Source: Pacificimonas flava (GTDB lineage Bacteria > Pseudomonadota > Alphaproteobacteria > Sphingomonadales > Sphingomonadaceae). From it: a stretch of DNA of 64,000 nt. The notes beneath the pieces are model-generated. The model saw only the letters and a list, made by a program, of their open reading frames with translations. It ran no database searches and was not told where the DNA came from. Positions 24,243-32,866 of the stretch are shown here, piece by piece. Location: the NCBI RefSeq assembly GCF_000342165.1, contig NZ_AMRV01000003.1, positions 124,001 to 188,000 of the forward strand, given 5' to 3'. Position numbers and translations under genes: made by a program. Position 1 is the stretch's first letter, and each line of letters begins with the position of its first letter.

Positions 24243-24770
24243 ATGAAAACGGTATCTCTATTATTCGGCTGCGCGGCCTTGGGCCTCGCGGCATGTGCAG
24301 CGGACGGAATGGACGACGCTGTTCAGGCGCCCTCCGCCGCCGAACGTACGCCGACCAGCGCCATGCCGTATATCTCTGCCGCTGGAGCCAGCGACATGTA
24401 TGAAATCGAGTCGTCCCGCCTGGCGCTGCAGAAGGCGGCGAGCCCCGACGTAAGGCGCTTCGCGCAAATGATGATCGATCATCATACGCAGACCACGAAC
24501 AGCGTGACGACGGCTGCGCGGTCTGCCGGCCTGACGCCGCCACCGCCGCGCCTGATGGAGACGCAGCAGCGCATGATGGAGGCGCTCCAGCCTCTTTCCG
24601 GCGAGGCCTTCGACCGTCTTTACACGCAGCAGCAACGGCAGGCCCATGATATGGCGTTGGCCCTGCATCAGACCTATTCCGAGTCCGGCGACACCCCGGA
24701 ACTGCGCCAGGCCGCCGACGCCGCGGTCCCGATCATCCGCCAGCATATCCAGGCCCTGCAGCAGATGTGA
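24243..24770 (+). CDS. DUF4142 lipoprotein
   Basis: A 175-residue protein with a lipoprotein signal: 'MKTVSLLFGCAALGLAAC' ends in a lipobox Cys at residue 18. The mature part is a four-helix DUF4142 (ferritin-like fold) domain: 'SAAGASDMYEIESSRLALQK', 'VRRFAQMMIDHHTQTTNSV', 'LYTQQQRQAHDMALALHQTY'. The His pairs are typical of the family, whose biochemical function is unsettled. An AGGTAGATC site precedes the ATG. The exact sigma-EcfG promoter at 24187-24212 suggests induction in general stress. It would sit in the periplasm, anchored to a membrane. Confidence 0.88.
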   Translation: MKTVSLLFGCAALGLAACAADGMDDAVQAPSAAERTPTSAMPYISAAGASDMYEIESSRLALQKAASPDVRRFAQMMIDHHTQTTNSVTTAARSAGLTPPPPRLMETQQRMMEALQPLSGEAFDRLYTQQQRQAHDMALALHQTYSESGDTPELRQAADAAVPIIRQHIQALQQM

Positions 24771-24801
24771 TGCGGGCGGCCATGCCGAGAGCATCGGGAC
24801 T

Positions 24802-25320
24802 ATGCCCGCTCTAGGCAGCCCTCAGCATTTCGCCCAAAGGTTCCATTCTGTGCCGCTGACTGCAAAATCCGAGGATCTTCTGGCCGTCTGTCTGCAGGAT
24901 CTGGCCGATGGATACAGGCAGATATCGGATCGGATTGGAGCGTTGGTGGAGGCAAGCCAGAGCCTGCAACTCCGGACCGCGCTCAGCGCCGTGGAAAGCG
25001 GCGCGGCCGTACGCCTGCGGCGATTGAAAGCGCTGGACTATTCCCTGCACGGCGCCGAAAACCTCTGGATGGCCGGAATCGTGGCGGATGCCTGTCGCGA
25101 TACCAGGACGATCGCCACCGGCCACCTTTTGGACATCGCGTTGATCGGCGCAGTCAGGAAGGCCCTGGCCGCGGAGGAAGTGTCGACAGAAACCGCGCTG
25201 GTCGTCGCCGACCGCCTGTCGAAACGCGACGTGGTGGACGCCCTGCGGAGGAATGCGGAGCAACTCTCCTCCGAAGACAGCCGCTTGCAGCGACTGCTTG
25301 TCGAACGCACCGCGGTTTGA
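24802..25320 (+). CDS. Ferritin-like DUF892 (YciE/YciF-type) protein
   Basis: A ~172-residue all-helical protein: 'LLAVCLQDLADGYRQISDRI', 'ALSAVESGAAVRLRRLKALD', 'ENLWMAGIVADACRDTRTIA', 'GHLLDIALIGAVRKALAAEE'. The layout resembles the DUF892/YciE-YciF ferritin-like stress proteins, but the metal-ligand residues are not conserved clearly enough to be sure. Start choice is open: ATG 24802 or GTG 24850, the latter with AAAGG nearby. It follows the DUF4142 gene by about 30 nt and may share its stress promoter. Confidence 0.6.
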   Translation: MPALGSPQHFAQRFHSVPLTAKSEDLLAVCLQDLADGYRQISDRIGALVEASQSLQLRTALSAVESGAAVRLRRLKALDYSLHGAENLWMAGIVADACRDTRTIATGHLLDIALIGAVRKALAAEEVSTETALVVADRLSKRDVVDALRRNAEQLSSEDSRLQRLLVERTAV

Positions 25321-25423
25321 CGGTTTCTCCTGGCCTGATCCATGTGATGGCGCCGGCTGCCGAACATGGCGTTTGGTTCGACAGTCCGGACGTGCATCAT
25401 GGCACAGGATCGAGGGACGGTCA

Positions 25424-25440
25424 GTCTCGCCAGGCGAGAC
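25424..25440. promoter_or_regulatory. 17-nt perfect inverted repeat upstream of the SDR gene
   Basis: GTCTCGCC-A-GGCGAGAC is an 8-1-8 palindrome about 50 nt upstream of the SDR start. It could be an operator, or a hairpin in the leader. No T-run follows, so a terminator is unlikely. Confidence 0.35.
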
Positions 25441-25489
25441 GCTGCTGCCAAAATCTTCGTCCGGCAGAACCGATCAGTGGAGGCCCCTT

Positions 25490-26494
25490 GTGAATCAACA
25501 TGATCCGAACCGCCGCGCTTTCGTTGCCGGCGCCGCATTGTTCGGCAGCGCCGCCGCGGCGGCGCCTGCCTTCGCCCAGAACAAGGCGGCCTCCGCGGGC
25601 ACCGACGCGCCCATGACGGCGCAGGCGGCCCGCTTTCCCCAGCCGCCCTACGCGGCGCAGCAACAGCCCTGGCCGGGCCTTGCCGAACGCATGGACCCGC
25701 GTCCCGATCATGGCGAGCGGACCTATCGCGGCAGCGGACGGCTGCGGGGAAAGCGCGCGCTGATCACCGGCGGCGATAGCGGCATCGGCCGCGCCGCCGC
25801 CATCGCCTTCGCGCGGGAGGGGGCCGATGTCGCCATCGCCTATCTGGACGCGGAAGAGCCCGACGCCCGCAGCGTCCGCGCCCTCGTGGAGCAGGAGGGG
25901 CGGCGATTTGCAGCCCTTCCCGGCGATCTGCGCGACAAGGACTATACGACCCGCCTTCCCCAGCAGGTCATGAGCCAGCTTGGCGGGCTCGACATCCTCG
26001 TCAACAACGCCGCCTACCAGCAATGGGTGCCGGGGCTTGAGCAGCTGTCCGACGAGCAGTTCGACCAGACCATGAGGACGAACCTCTACGCGATGTTCTG
26101 GCTGACCAAGGCGGCGCTGCCGCACCTGCAATCCGGATCGGCCATTATCAACACGGCCAGCGAAGTCGCGGCCACGGCCCCCGAGGGGTTGATCGACTAT
26201 TCGATGACCAAGGCTGCCATCCTGACCTTCACCAAATCCATGGCGAAGCAGCTTGCCCCGCGCGGGATTCGCGTGAACGCGGTGACCCCGGGTCCGATCT
26301 GGACACCGCTTCAGGTCTGCGGCGGCCAGCCGAAGGACGCCCTACCGCAGTTCGGCGCCGACACGCCGATCGGCAGGGCCGGACAGCCGGTCGAACTCGC
26401 CCCGCTCTATGTCGCGCTTGCCGATCCCGCCTTCAGTTATTCGACCGGCCAGGTCTTCGGTGCCACCGGCGGCGACCCGCAACCCGGTGCCTAG
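25490..26494 (+). CDS. Tat-exported short-chain dehydrogenase (YhdG/YghA-like)
   Basis: A 334-residue SDR. The N-terminus has a twin-arginine signal: 'NRRAFVAGAALFGSAAAAAP' then 'AFAQ'. The enzyme core has the NAD(P) motif 'LITGGDSGIGRAAAIAFARE', 'ILVNNAAYQQW', catalytic 'IDYSMTKAAI' (Tyr-x3-Lys) and 'PGPIWTPLQ'. It belongs to the ~290-residue general-stress SDR group with the 'PPYPAQQQ/WPGLA-MDPRPDHGE' leader segment. The GTG start 25490 follows GGAGG at good spacing; longer frames upstream lack a site. Export of an NAD(P)-dependent enzyme is unusual; cofactor would have to be bound before export. Confidence 0.85.
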   Translation: MNQHDPNRRAFVAGAALFGSAAAAAPAFAQNKAASAGTDAPMTAQAARFPQPPYAAQQQPWPGLAERMDPRPDHGERTYRGSGRLRGKRALITGGDSGIGRAAAIAFAREGADVAIAYLDAEEPDARSVRALVEQEGRRFAALPGDLRDKDYTTRLPQQVMSQLGGLDILVNNAAYQQWVPGLEQLSDEQFDQTMRTNLYAMFWLTKAALPHLQSGSAIINTASEVAATAPEGLIDYSMTKAAILTFTKSMAKQLAPRGIRVNAVTPGPIWTPLQVCGGQPKDALPQFGADTPIGRAGQPVELAPLYVALADPAFSYSTGQVFGATGGDPQPGA

Positions 26495-26729
26495 CCCGGC
26501 GGGAGAGCGGAAGGGGCGCCGTGCGAGGCCGGCCTGAGACGACTGCCAAGACCGGCGTTCCCCCTTATCATAAACCAGTTAAGTGCGCCTGGGCCGAATG
26601 GGTGCGAAGCGCCGAGATGAACAGGAAGCCGCGGCGGAAATGATGGAGAAGCGTGGCAGCAGGTCTTGGCTGCACCGCGTGAACACTCCTCTACGCTTCA
26701 GGTGTCCACGGAACGGAAGGCCGCGAACG

Positions 26730-29165
26730 ATGAGAGACGATACCGAGATTCCATCAGGCGCTCGCCTTTGGCTGCCTCGCCTTCTCGGCGGCCTTTATGT
26801 CATCATCGGCGCGGTCCTGGCCGCTGGCGGCGCGTGGCTGGCGGCGCTGGGCGGCTCCCTCTACTATGTGTGCGCCGGCGTCGCTCTGCTGATCAGCGGT
26901 GTGCTGCTGGCCCGGCAGAAGATTGCCGGGGTCTGGCTCTACGCCGTCCTGTTCGCGGCTACGCTGGCCTGGGCCTTCTGGGAAGTCGGACCGGACATCT
27001 GGGCGCTGGTGCCGCGCGTCGTCGGACCGGCCGTGCTGCTTCTCCTGGCACTTCTCCTCATGCCGCTGCTGCGCGGCGCACGCGTGTCGATGAAGGTGGC
27101 CGGCGGCGTTGCGGCGGCCGTCCTCGGGGTATTGGTCGTGGGCGGCTATGCGGTCGCCGACGGCGGATCTTCGCGTGCGGCCGGCGCCTTTCCGGCGCAG
27201 GATTTCACCGCACCCGCCGCCGCCACGGCCAGCGCCGACTGGCCCGTCTATGGCGGCTCCGACGCAGCGCAGCGCTTCTCCCGGCTTGCCGAGATCACGC
27301 CCGCCAATGTCGGCCGCCTGGAGCGGGCATGGGTCGCGCATACCGGCGACATGCCGGCAGAGCCGGAGGAGAGCAGTTACGGTGCGGAAACCACGCCGCT
27401 GAAGATCGGCAACACGCTTTATCTCTGCTCCGCGACGAACATATTGATCGCCCTGGACCCAGCGACGGGAGAGGAGCGCTGGCGTTACGATCCCGATGTT
27501 CCCGACGACTGGATTCCCTACACGGCCGCCTGCCGGGGCGTCACCCATTTCGACGCCGCTGCGGCAGGCGCCGCCGAACCTGGCAGCGCCTGCGCCGAGC
27601 GCATCATCGAAGGAACGCTCGACGCCCGGCTGATCGCCGTCGATGCGCGGACCGGGCGGCCATGCGCCGGCTTCGGCGCCGGCGGCGCCGTCGACATTAC
27701 GGAGGGGATGGGGCCGGTGGTGCCCGGCATGGTGTCCATCACCTCGCCGCCCGTGATCGTTCGCGGCGTGATCGTGACGGGGCATCAGGTGCTCGACGGC
27801 CAGAAGCTGAGCGCGCCGTCCGGCGTCATTCAGGGCTTCGACGCGGTGACGGGGAAGCAGGTTTGGGCCTGGGACATGGCCGCGCCGGACCTGCAACCTC
27901 CCCTTGCCCCCGGCGACACCTATACGCGCGGCACGCCGAACATGTGGACGATGGCGAGCGGCGACGAAGCCCTGGGCCTCGTCTATCTGCCCATGGGCAA
28001 TGCCGCGGTGGACTATTGGAGCGGCAGCCGGACGGCTGCGGAGAATGAATATTCCACCTCACTCGTCGCGCTGGATGCGGAAACCGGGAGGCCGGCCTGG
28101 CATTTCCAGACGGTGCACAAGGATGTCTGGGACTACGATCTCGGCTCCCAGCCGACCCTGGTCGACCTGCCCGGCGGCCGCCCCGCCTTGTTCCTGGCCA
28201 GCAAAAAGGGGGACATCTATGTGCTGGACCGGCGCACCGGCGAGCCCATCACGGGCGTCGTCGAACGGCCCGTGCCGCAGGGCGGCGTCGAACCGGAGGA
28301 ACGGGCGGCGACGCAGCCCTTCTCCGAATATCATACGCTCGCCAAGCCCGTCCTGACGGAAAGGGACATGTGGGGCATGTCGCCCATCGATCAGATGGCC
28401 TGCCGCATCCAGTTTCGCCGCGCATCCTACAAGGGCATGTACACGCCGCCGACGGCGGACAGCCGCTGGATCGAATATCCCGGCTATAATGGCGGCTCCG
28501 ACTGGGGCGGTATTGCGGTCGATCCGCGCAGCGGCGTCATCGTGGCGAATTACAACGACATGCCCAACTACAACCGGCTCGTTCCGCGCGCCGAGGCCGA
28601 CGAAAAGGGCTGGGCGCCAAGGGGCGAAGCGCGCGGCGGCGATATGGGCGGCGGCGCGGAAGGCGCGGGCGACCCGCAAATGGGCGCCCCCTACGCGATC
28701 GACGTGAATGCGGGTTGGCGCCTTCCGTTCACGGGCCTTCTCTGCAAGCGTCCGCCCTATGGCGGCATTCGCGCCATCGACATGCGCACGGGAAAGACGA
28801 TCTGGGATCGTCCCTTCGGCACGGCACGGCGCAACGGGCCCTTCGGCATCCCCTCAGGACTGCCCGTTGACATCGGCACGCCCAACAATGGCGGCAGCGT
28901 CATCACGGCGGGAGGACTAATTTTCATCGCGGCGGCGACGGACGATCTTTTCCGCGCCATCGACCTGAAAACGGGCGAGACGCTGTGGGAGGATGCGCTT
29001 CCGGCCGGCGGCCAGGCGACACCGATGACCTACAGCGCGAACGGGCGGCAATATGTCGTCATCATGGCGGGCGGCCACCACTTCATGGAAACGCCCGTCG
29101 GTGACGAAGTCATAGCCTATGCCTTGCCCGCAGGAGAGGGTGCGTCTTCGGCGCGGGCAGAATGA
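26730..29165 (+). CDS. gcd: Membrane-bound PQQ-dependent glucose/quinate dehydrogenase
   Basis: An 811-residue quinoprotein. Residues ~10-150 give five membrane helices ('LLGGLYVIIGAVLAAGGAWL' onward), followed by a periplasmic eight-bladed PQQ propeller: 'WPVYGGSDAAQRFSRLAEIT' begins it, 'SPPVIVRGVIVTGHQV' and 'TWHFQTVHKDVWDYDLGSQP'-like blades follow, and 'GTPNNGGSVITAGGLIFIAA' lies near the end. The family oxidises glucose to gluconolactone (or quinate/shikimate) and passes electrons to ubiquinone. Length matches Gcd (~800). The ATG 26730 was chosen because the membrane domain begins there. A substrate other than glucose cannot be excluded. Confidence 0.88.
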   Translation: MRDDTEIPSGARLWLPRLLGGLYVIIGAVLAAGGAWLAALGGSLYYVCAGVALLISGVLLARQKIAGVWLYAVLFAATLAWAFWEVGPDIWALVPRVVGPAVLLLLALLLMPLLRGARVSMKVAGGVAAAVLGVLVVGGYAVADGGSSRAAGAFPAQDFTAPAAATASADWPVYGGSDAAQRFSRLAEITPANVGRLERAWVAHTGDMPAEPEESSYGAETTPLKIGNTLYLCSATNILIALDPATGEERWRYDPDVPDDWIPYTAACRGVTHFDAAAAGAAEPGSACAERIIEGTLDARLIAVDARTGRPCAGFGAGGAVDITEGMGPVVPGMVSITSPPVIVRGVIVTGHQVLDGQKLSAPSGVIQGFDAVTGKQVWAWDMAAPDLQPPLAPGDTYTRGTPNMWTMASGDEALGLVYLPMGNAAVDYWSGSRTAAENEYSTSLVALDAETGRPAWHFQTVHKDVWDYDLGSQPTLVDLPGGRPALFLASKKGDIYVLDRRTGEPITGVVERPVPQGGVEPEERAATQPFSEYHTLAKPVLTERDMWGMSPIDQMACRIQFRRASYKGMYTPPTADSRWIEYPGYNGGSDWGGIAVDPRSGVIVANYNDMPNYNRLVPRAEADEKGWAPRGEARGGDMGGGAEGAGDPQMGAPYAIDVNAGWRLPFTGLLCKRPPYGGIRAIDMRTGKTIWDRPFGTARRNGPFGIPSGLPVDIGTPNNGGSVITAGGLIFIAAATDDLFRAIDLKTGETLWEDALPAGGQATPMTYSANGRQYVVIMAGGHHFMETPVGDEVIAYALPAGEGASSARAE

Positions 29166-29219
29166 CCCTGAAGCGATTGCCGTTGCCAGCTTGCTGGCCG
29201 AAGGCGGGGCGGCGCGCGC

Positions 29220-30350
29220 TCAGTCGCTTGCCGACGTCAACCACGGCAGCACGGTTTCCACCGGCAAGCGCTCGGCAGTCCCCCGGTGCCCCGCCACCGT
29301 TTCGCCCGCAAAGAGCGCGTTGATGGCAGCCTCCTCCGTCGCTTCCGCGGCGGCTTGGAAAAGCGGCGTCATCGCCGCGTTTGACAGGTCGCCGATCTGC
29401 GCGATCCGCCCCTCATCGCGTTCGCGCCGCACGTCCATGCTGGTCGAGAATGCGATCGCATAATCGCCCGATCCGTTGGAGAAGGAGGACCCGGTGCGGC
29501 CAATCCCGATGAAGGCCCGTTCCGCCACGCGGCGCAAATTCCGGTCGGAAAGCGGCGCGTCGGTCGCGACGACGATGACGACGGAGCCGTCGGCGGTCCC
29601 GCGGTCGACATCATCCTTGAACTCATATTGGCCCAGCCGCACCCCGACCGGAACGCCTGCGATGTCGAGAACGCCGCCATAATTGGCCTGAACGAGCACA
29701 CCCAGCGTCCAGCCGCCCAGGGAGTCCGGCAATTTGCGGGAGGCGGTTCCGATGCCGCTCTTGAAGCCGAAACTGATGGTGCCGGTTCCCGCGCCCACTG
29801 CCCCCTCCTCCACCCGGCCCCCCTTCGCGTTTTCGATCGCGCGGCGCGCGTCCGCGATCGTGACGCGGCGCCGGCGAATGTCGTTCAGAAAGCCATCATT
29901 GGTTTCGCCGACAACGGCGTTGACCGAGCGCACGGCCTCGTTGCCCGGCTGGTCCAGCGTCCATTCGACGGCTGCCGCTGCGGCTTCGGCCACGTTCAGC
30001 GTGTTGGTCAGCAGGATCGGCGTCTCTATCTCGCCCAGTTCCACGACCTGGGTGGAGCCGATGAATTTTCCGAACGCGTTGAACGCCACGAAACCGGCAG
30101 GCACGCGCGAACGAAAGGGATTGCCGTCATGGGGCAGGATCGCGGTGACGCCGGTATTGATGTCACGCCCTTCCCGGATCGTCACATGCCCGACCTGGAC
30201 TCCATCAACATCGGTGATCGCGTTGAGCGGCCCGGGGTCGAGGATGCCGATGACGACACCGGCCTCACGCGCGCGCTGCGCCGGGGCGGGAGTGGACGCA
30301 AAAGCACCAAGTGCAGCGGCCATCACCAAAATCGAACGCTTCAATTTCAT
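29220..30350 (-). CDS. P1-family peptidase (DmpA-like)
   Basis: A 376-residue member of the DmpA/beta-aminopeptidase family, N-terminal-nucleophile autoprocessing hydrolases. A signal peptide is present: 'MKLKRSILVMAAALGAFAST' then 'PAPAQ'. Family motifs: 'GPLNAITDVDGVQVGHVTI', 'GVTAILPHDGNPF', 'NDGFLNDIRRRRV', 'GAGTGTISFGFKSGIGTASR' (usually GTSSR near the cleavage site) and 'LGVLVQANYGG'. ATG 30350 follows a GGGGG run at 7-nt spacing; ATG 30356 is the alternative. It would act in the periplasm on short or beta-amino peptides. It converges on the PQQ dehydrogenase gene. Confidence 0.86.
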   Translation of the reverse strand: MKLKRSILVMAAALGAFASTPAPAQRAREAGVVIGILDPGPLNAITDVDGVQVGHVTIREGRDINTGVTAILPHDGNPFRSRVPAGFVAFNAFGKFIGSTQVVELGEIETPILLTNTLNVAEAAAAAVEWTLDQPGNEAVRSVNAVVGETNDGFLNDIRRRRVTIADARRAIENAKGGRVEEGAVGAGTGTISFGFKSGIGTASRKLPDSLGGWTLGVLVQANYGGVLDIAGVPVGVRLGQYEFKDDVDRGTADGSVVIVVATDAPLSDRNLRRVAERAFIGIGRTGSSFSNGSGDYAIAFSTSMDVRRERDEGRIAQIGDLSNAAMTPLFQAAAEATEEAAINALFAGETVAGHRGTAERLPVETVLPWLTSASD

Positions 30351-30669
30351 CCTCATACCCCCATGCAGCCATAGAGGCTGCCGTTCCCAACGTCGTTGAT
30401 ACCCGAACCCGGCATCGCCATCCGGCCGCACGCGCCATGCGGATGGGACGGTAGCGTTTATCCGGGCGCGCACAAAGCGGTGTCCCGGAACTGGCGGCGC
30501 GGGCCGCACGCTTTGCTGCAGGAGATGACGGATAGCGGCGAGCCGGGTGGGCGCCACCGCCGCGTCTTTCCGGGGCTTCGTACGGACTCCTGAAACCAGC
30601 CGAATGCTGAGCCGTTGCCCTTATAGTCCAAGCAGCATGCCTGCCGCGCGTTTAAGGGGAGACAATCCA

Positions 30670-31773
30670 ATGACCACCCGGCGTAGATTCTTGGGCGCCA
30701 CCGCAGGAATCGCGGCAGCGCTAACCGTTCCGGCCCTGGCGCAGCGTGGCGGCGCGGCGCCGCTGCCGCGGAATGGCAATGAGAGCTCGAGATATCGCCC
30801 CGAAGGGCGGCTCGGCATGGGCGGCACGCAGGTCGGCAGCAATCATTTCCGCACGCCCGCAGAGCAGGCCGCAGCGACGCTGCAGGCGGCGTGGGACGAG
30901 GGCGTGCGATATTTCGACACCTCCCCCTGGTACGGCCTCGGTCTTTCGGAACGACGCTTCGGCACCTTCTTCGACGACAAGCCGCGAGACGAATGGACCC
31001 TGTCGACGAAGGTCGGGCGCGTGCTGGTGCCCGATGCCAGCGTGGCCGGCACCAAAGTCGGGAACTGGGCGCAGGTCCCGCCCATGCGGCATGAATATGA
31101 TTACAGCGCGGAGGGCACGCGGCGATCCATCGAGCAGAGCCTGCAACGGACGGGATTGGCGCAAATCGACATCGTCTTCGTCCATGACCTGTCGCCCGAC
31201 AACGCCGATCTGGGCGAGGACTGGACGGAACATTTCGAGATCGCCGCCAAAGGGGCGTTTCCCGAACTCACGCGGATGCGAGAGGAAGGGCTGATCAAGG
31301 CTTGGGGCATGGGCGTCAATACGATCGAACCCGCGCTGCGCGCCTTCGAGGTGGCGGATCCCGACATCATGTTGTCGGCCACGCAATATTCGCTGGTGAA
31401 GCACAGGGACGCCCTCAACCGCCTGATGCCAGTGGTTGAAGAGCGGGGCGCCTCCGTCGTCGTCGGCGCGCCGCTGAACGACGGTTTCCTGGCCGGCAAG
31501 GAGCGCTTCAACTATGGCCCTGTGCCAGAGGAGATGCGCGTCAAGCGGGCGCGGATCGCAGCGCTGGCGCAGGAGCACGGCACCGATCTGAGGACGGCGG
31601 CGCTGCACTTCGCCCTGGCACATCCGGCGGTGTCAGCAATCATTCCCGGAGCGCGGTCGGCGACGCAGGCCGTCCAGAACGCGAATTCCCTGCGGTCGCG
31701 GATCGACGGCGCGTTCTGGAATGCCCTGCGCAGCGAAAGATTGATCGAAGAAAACGCACCCATCCCGGCCTGA
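30670..31773 (+). CDS. Tat-exported aldo/keto reductase
   Basis: A 367-residue aldo/keto reductase of the pyridoxal/L-galactose-dehydrogenase-like group. The N-terminus has a twin-arginine signal ('MTTRRRFLGATAGIAAALTV' then 'PALAQ'). Catalytic residues: Asp and Tyr in 'FDTSPWYGLGLSERRFG', Lys in 'TLSTKVGRVL', His in 'VFVHDLSPDN'. C-terminal NADP-binding 'SAIIPGARSATQAVQNAN'. The ATG follows AAGGGGAGA. It converges on the PEP-CTERM gene with a strong hairpin between them. As with the SDR at 25490, a nicotinamide enzyme with a Tat signal is notable. Confidence 0.88.
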   Translation: MTTRRRFLGATAGIAAALTVPALAQRGGAAPLPRNGNESSRYRPEGRLGMGGTQVGSNHFRTPAEQAAATLQAAWDEGVRYFDTSPWYGLGLSERRFGTFFDDKPRDEWTLSTKVGRVLVPDASVAGTKVGNWAQVPPMRHEYDYSAEGTRRSIEQSLQRTGLAQIDIVFVHDLSPDNADLGEDWTEHFEIAAKGAFPELTRMREEGLIKAWGMGVNTIEPALRAFEVADPDIMLSATQYSLVKHRDALNRLMPVVEERGASVVVGAPLNDGFLAGKERFNYGPVPEEMRVKRARIAALAQEHGTDLRTAALHFALAHPAVSAIIPGARSATQAVQNANSLRSRIDGAFWNALRSERLIEENAPIPA

Positions 31774-31810
31774 AGGGCGCCGTTCATGGAGCGAGCGCCC
31801 TGACTGCTGG

Positions 31811-31864
31811 CACGATCCTGCAAGCTGGACGGCCGCCTAGGCGCTCCCAGCCTGCAGGATCGTG
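31811..31864. terminator. Bidirectional terminator-type hairpin
   Basis: CACGATCCTGCA (31811-31822) pairs perfectly with TGCAGGATCGTG (31853-31864); after one mismatch the stem continues with GCTGG/CCAGC. It stands exactly between the convergent aldo/keto reductase and PEP-CTERM genes, which fits shared termination, though no T-run is present. Confidence 0.6.
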
Positions 31865-31889
31865 GGTTCCCGGCGCGGCAAGCTTCCGA

Positions 31890-32546
31890 TTATCGCGCCA
31901 TCGGGCGCTTTGCGCGGCGGGAATACGCCAGGGCGAGCGCACCGAGCCCGAGCAGGCCGAGGGCGCCGGGTTCCGGCACGTCCGCCTCTTCAGGGGCGAA
32001 GGAAACGACGGAGAGGGCGCCGCCGTTTATCGCACCGAACACCCCGTCCGTGAAGCTGGTCGCGCTCGTTCGCAGAATATAGGTGAATGAGCTCTCGCCC
32101 GGGTTTATCCTGCCGGCTAACGACCCATCGCTGAAATTGACGCCGATGGCTTCCCCGCTGATCGAGCGATCGGCATTGAGCGCCATCTGGTTTCCGACAG
32201 TAAAGAGATCATCGGCGCCGTCGATATCCGCACCCGTCCGGAAGATGTCGACAGCGAAATTGTCGAAGGCGGAGAAAGTCAACCGCTGAACGGAGGAGGG
32301 GCCGGTATCGTTCGTGAACTGGTACACGAAGTCGAGCGTACCGTCGTCGTTCTGATAGACCGCGGAACGGAACGTACCCTCGAAGGTCGCAACGCCGAGG
32401 CCCGGGGATTCGCTCGATTGCGCAATCTGCGTGCCGAGCGTTCCTGCAAAGTCTGAAATAATGACGGTGCTGCCAGGGGGGAGCGGTGTTGCCGCCGCTG
32501 CGGCTGGAACCGAGAAAACTGCCAATGCGAGAAGATGCCTGTTCAT
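31890..32546 (-). CDS. PEP-CTERM sorting-signal protein
   Basis: A 218-residue secreted protein. N-terminal signal peptide 'MNRHLLALAVFSVPAAAAAT'; a beta-rich middle; and a C-terminal PEP-CTERM signal: 'VPEPGALGLLGLGALALAYS' followed by 'RRAKR'. Proteins of this type are anchored or processed by exosortase and are usually made together with an exopolysaccharide. No exosortase is in the window, so sorting depends on genes elsewhere. ATG 32546 has an AGGGAGC site at 7-nt spacing. It has an AT-rich upstream region containing a short inverted repeat, suggesting its own regulation. Confidence 0.85.
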   Translation of the reverse strand: MNRHLLALAVFSVPAAAAATPLPPGSTVIISDFAGTLGTQIAQSSESPGLGVATFEGTFRSAVYQNDDGTLDFVYQFTNDTGPSSVQRLTFSAFDNFAVDIFRTGADIDGADDLFTVGNQMALNADRSISGEAIGVNFSDGSLAGRINPGESSFTYILRTSATSFTDGVFGAINGGALSVVSFAPEEADVPEPGALGLLGLGALALAYSRRAKRPMAR

Positions 32547-32866
32547 CGAACTGCTCCCTTCAGAACGTGCGTGCTCCACTGAGCAAGCAAAGAGCAGCAA
32601 AGATCGTGCCAGTTAACCATGTTTTGGAAGACATGCCGCAATTTACGATACACAGACGCAACAAACACAGAAGGTGTAAAATCAGTCGACACTTGTACCA
32701 ACACAAGTAACGTTACAGTGATCGCAACGACCAATCTATGTATAAATCAACAGTTTTCATATGTTAATCTATAAAGGACATTTGGGCGATTCCATGCCGC
32801 GGCACCCTTCATTCCCACCCCCGCAGCCGGACGCACGACGGGATCGCGCGTAGGCTGCGGTCGGCC
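32547..32866. other. AT-rich intergenic region with inverted repeat
   Basis: A 320-nt stretch between the PEP-CTERM gene start and the end of the PepSY gene. It contains ACTTGT-accaac-ACAAGT (32691-32708), an inverted repeat at about 145-160 nt upstream of the PEP-CTERM ATG, in AT-rich DNA suitable for a promoter. No gene is seen. Confidence 0.4.

Noticed and set aside
30486-30515. Possible EcfG promoter before the aldo/keto reductase
   Set aside because: GGAAC is followed after 17 nt by CGCT, not CGTT, and it lies 150 nt from the start; too weak to call.
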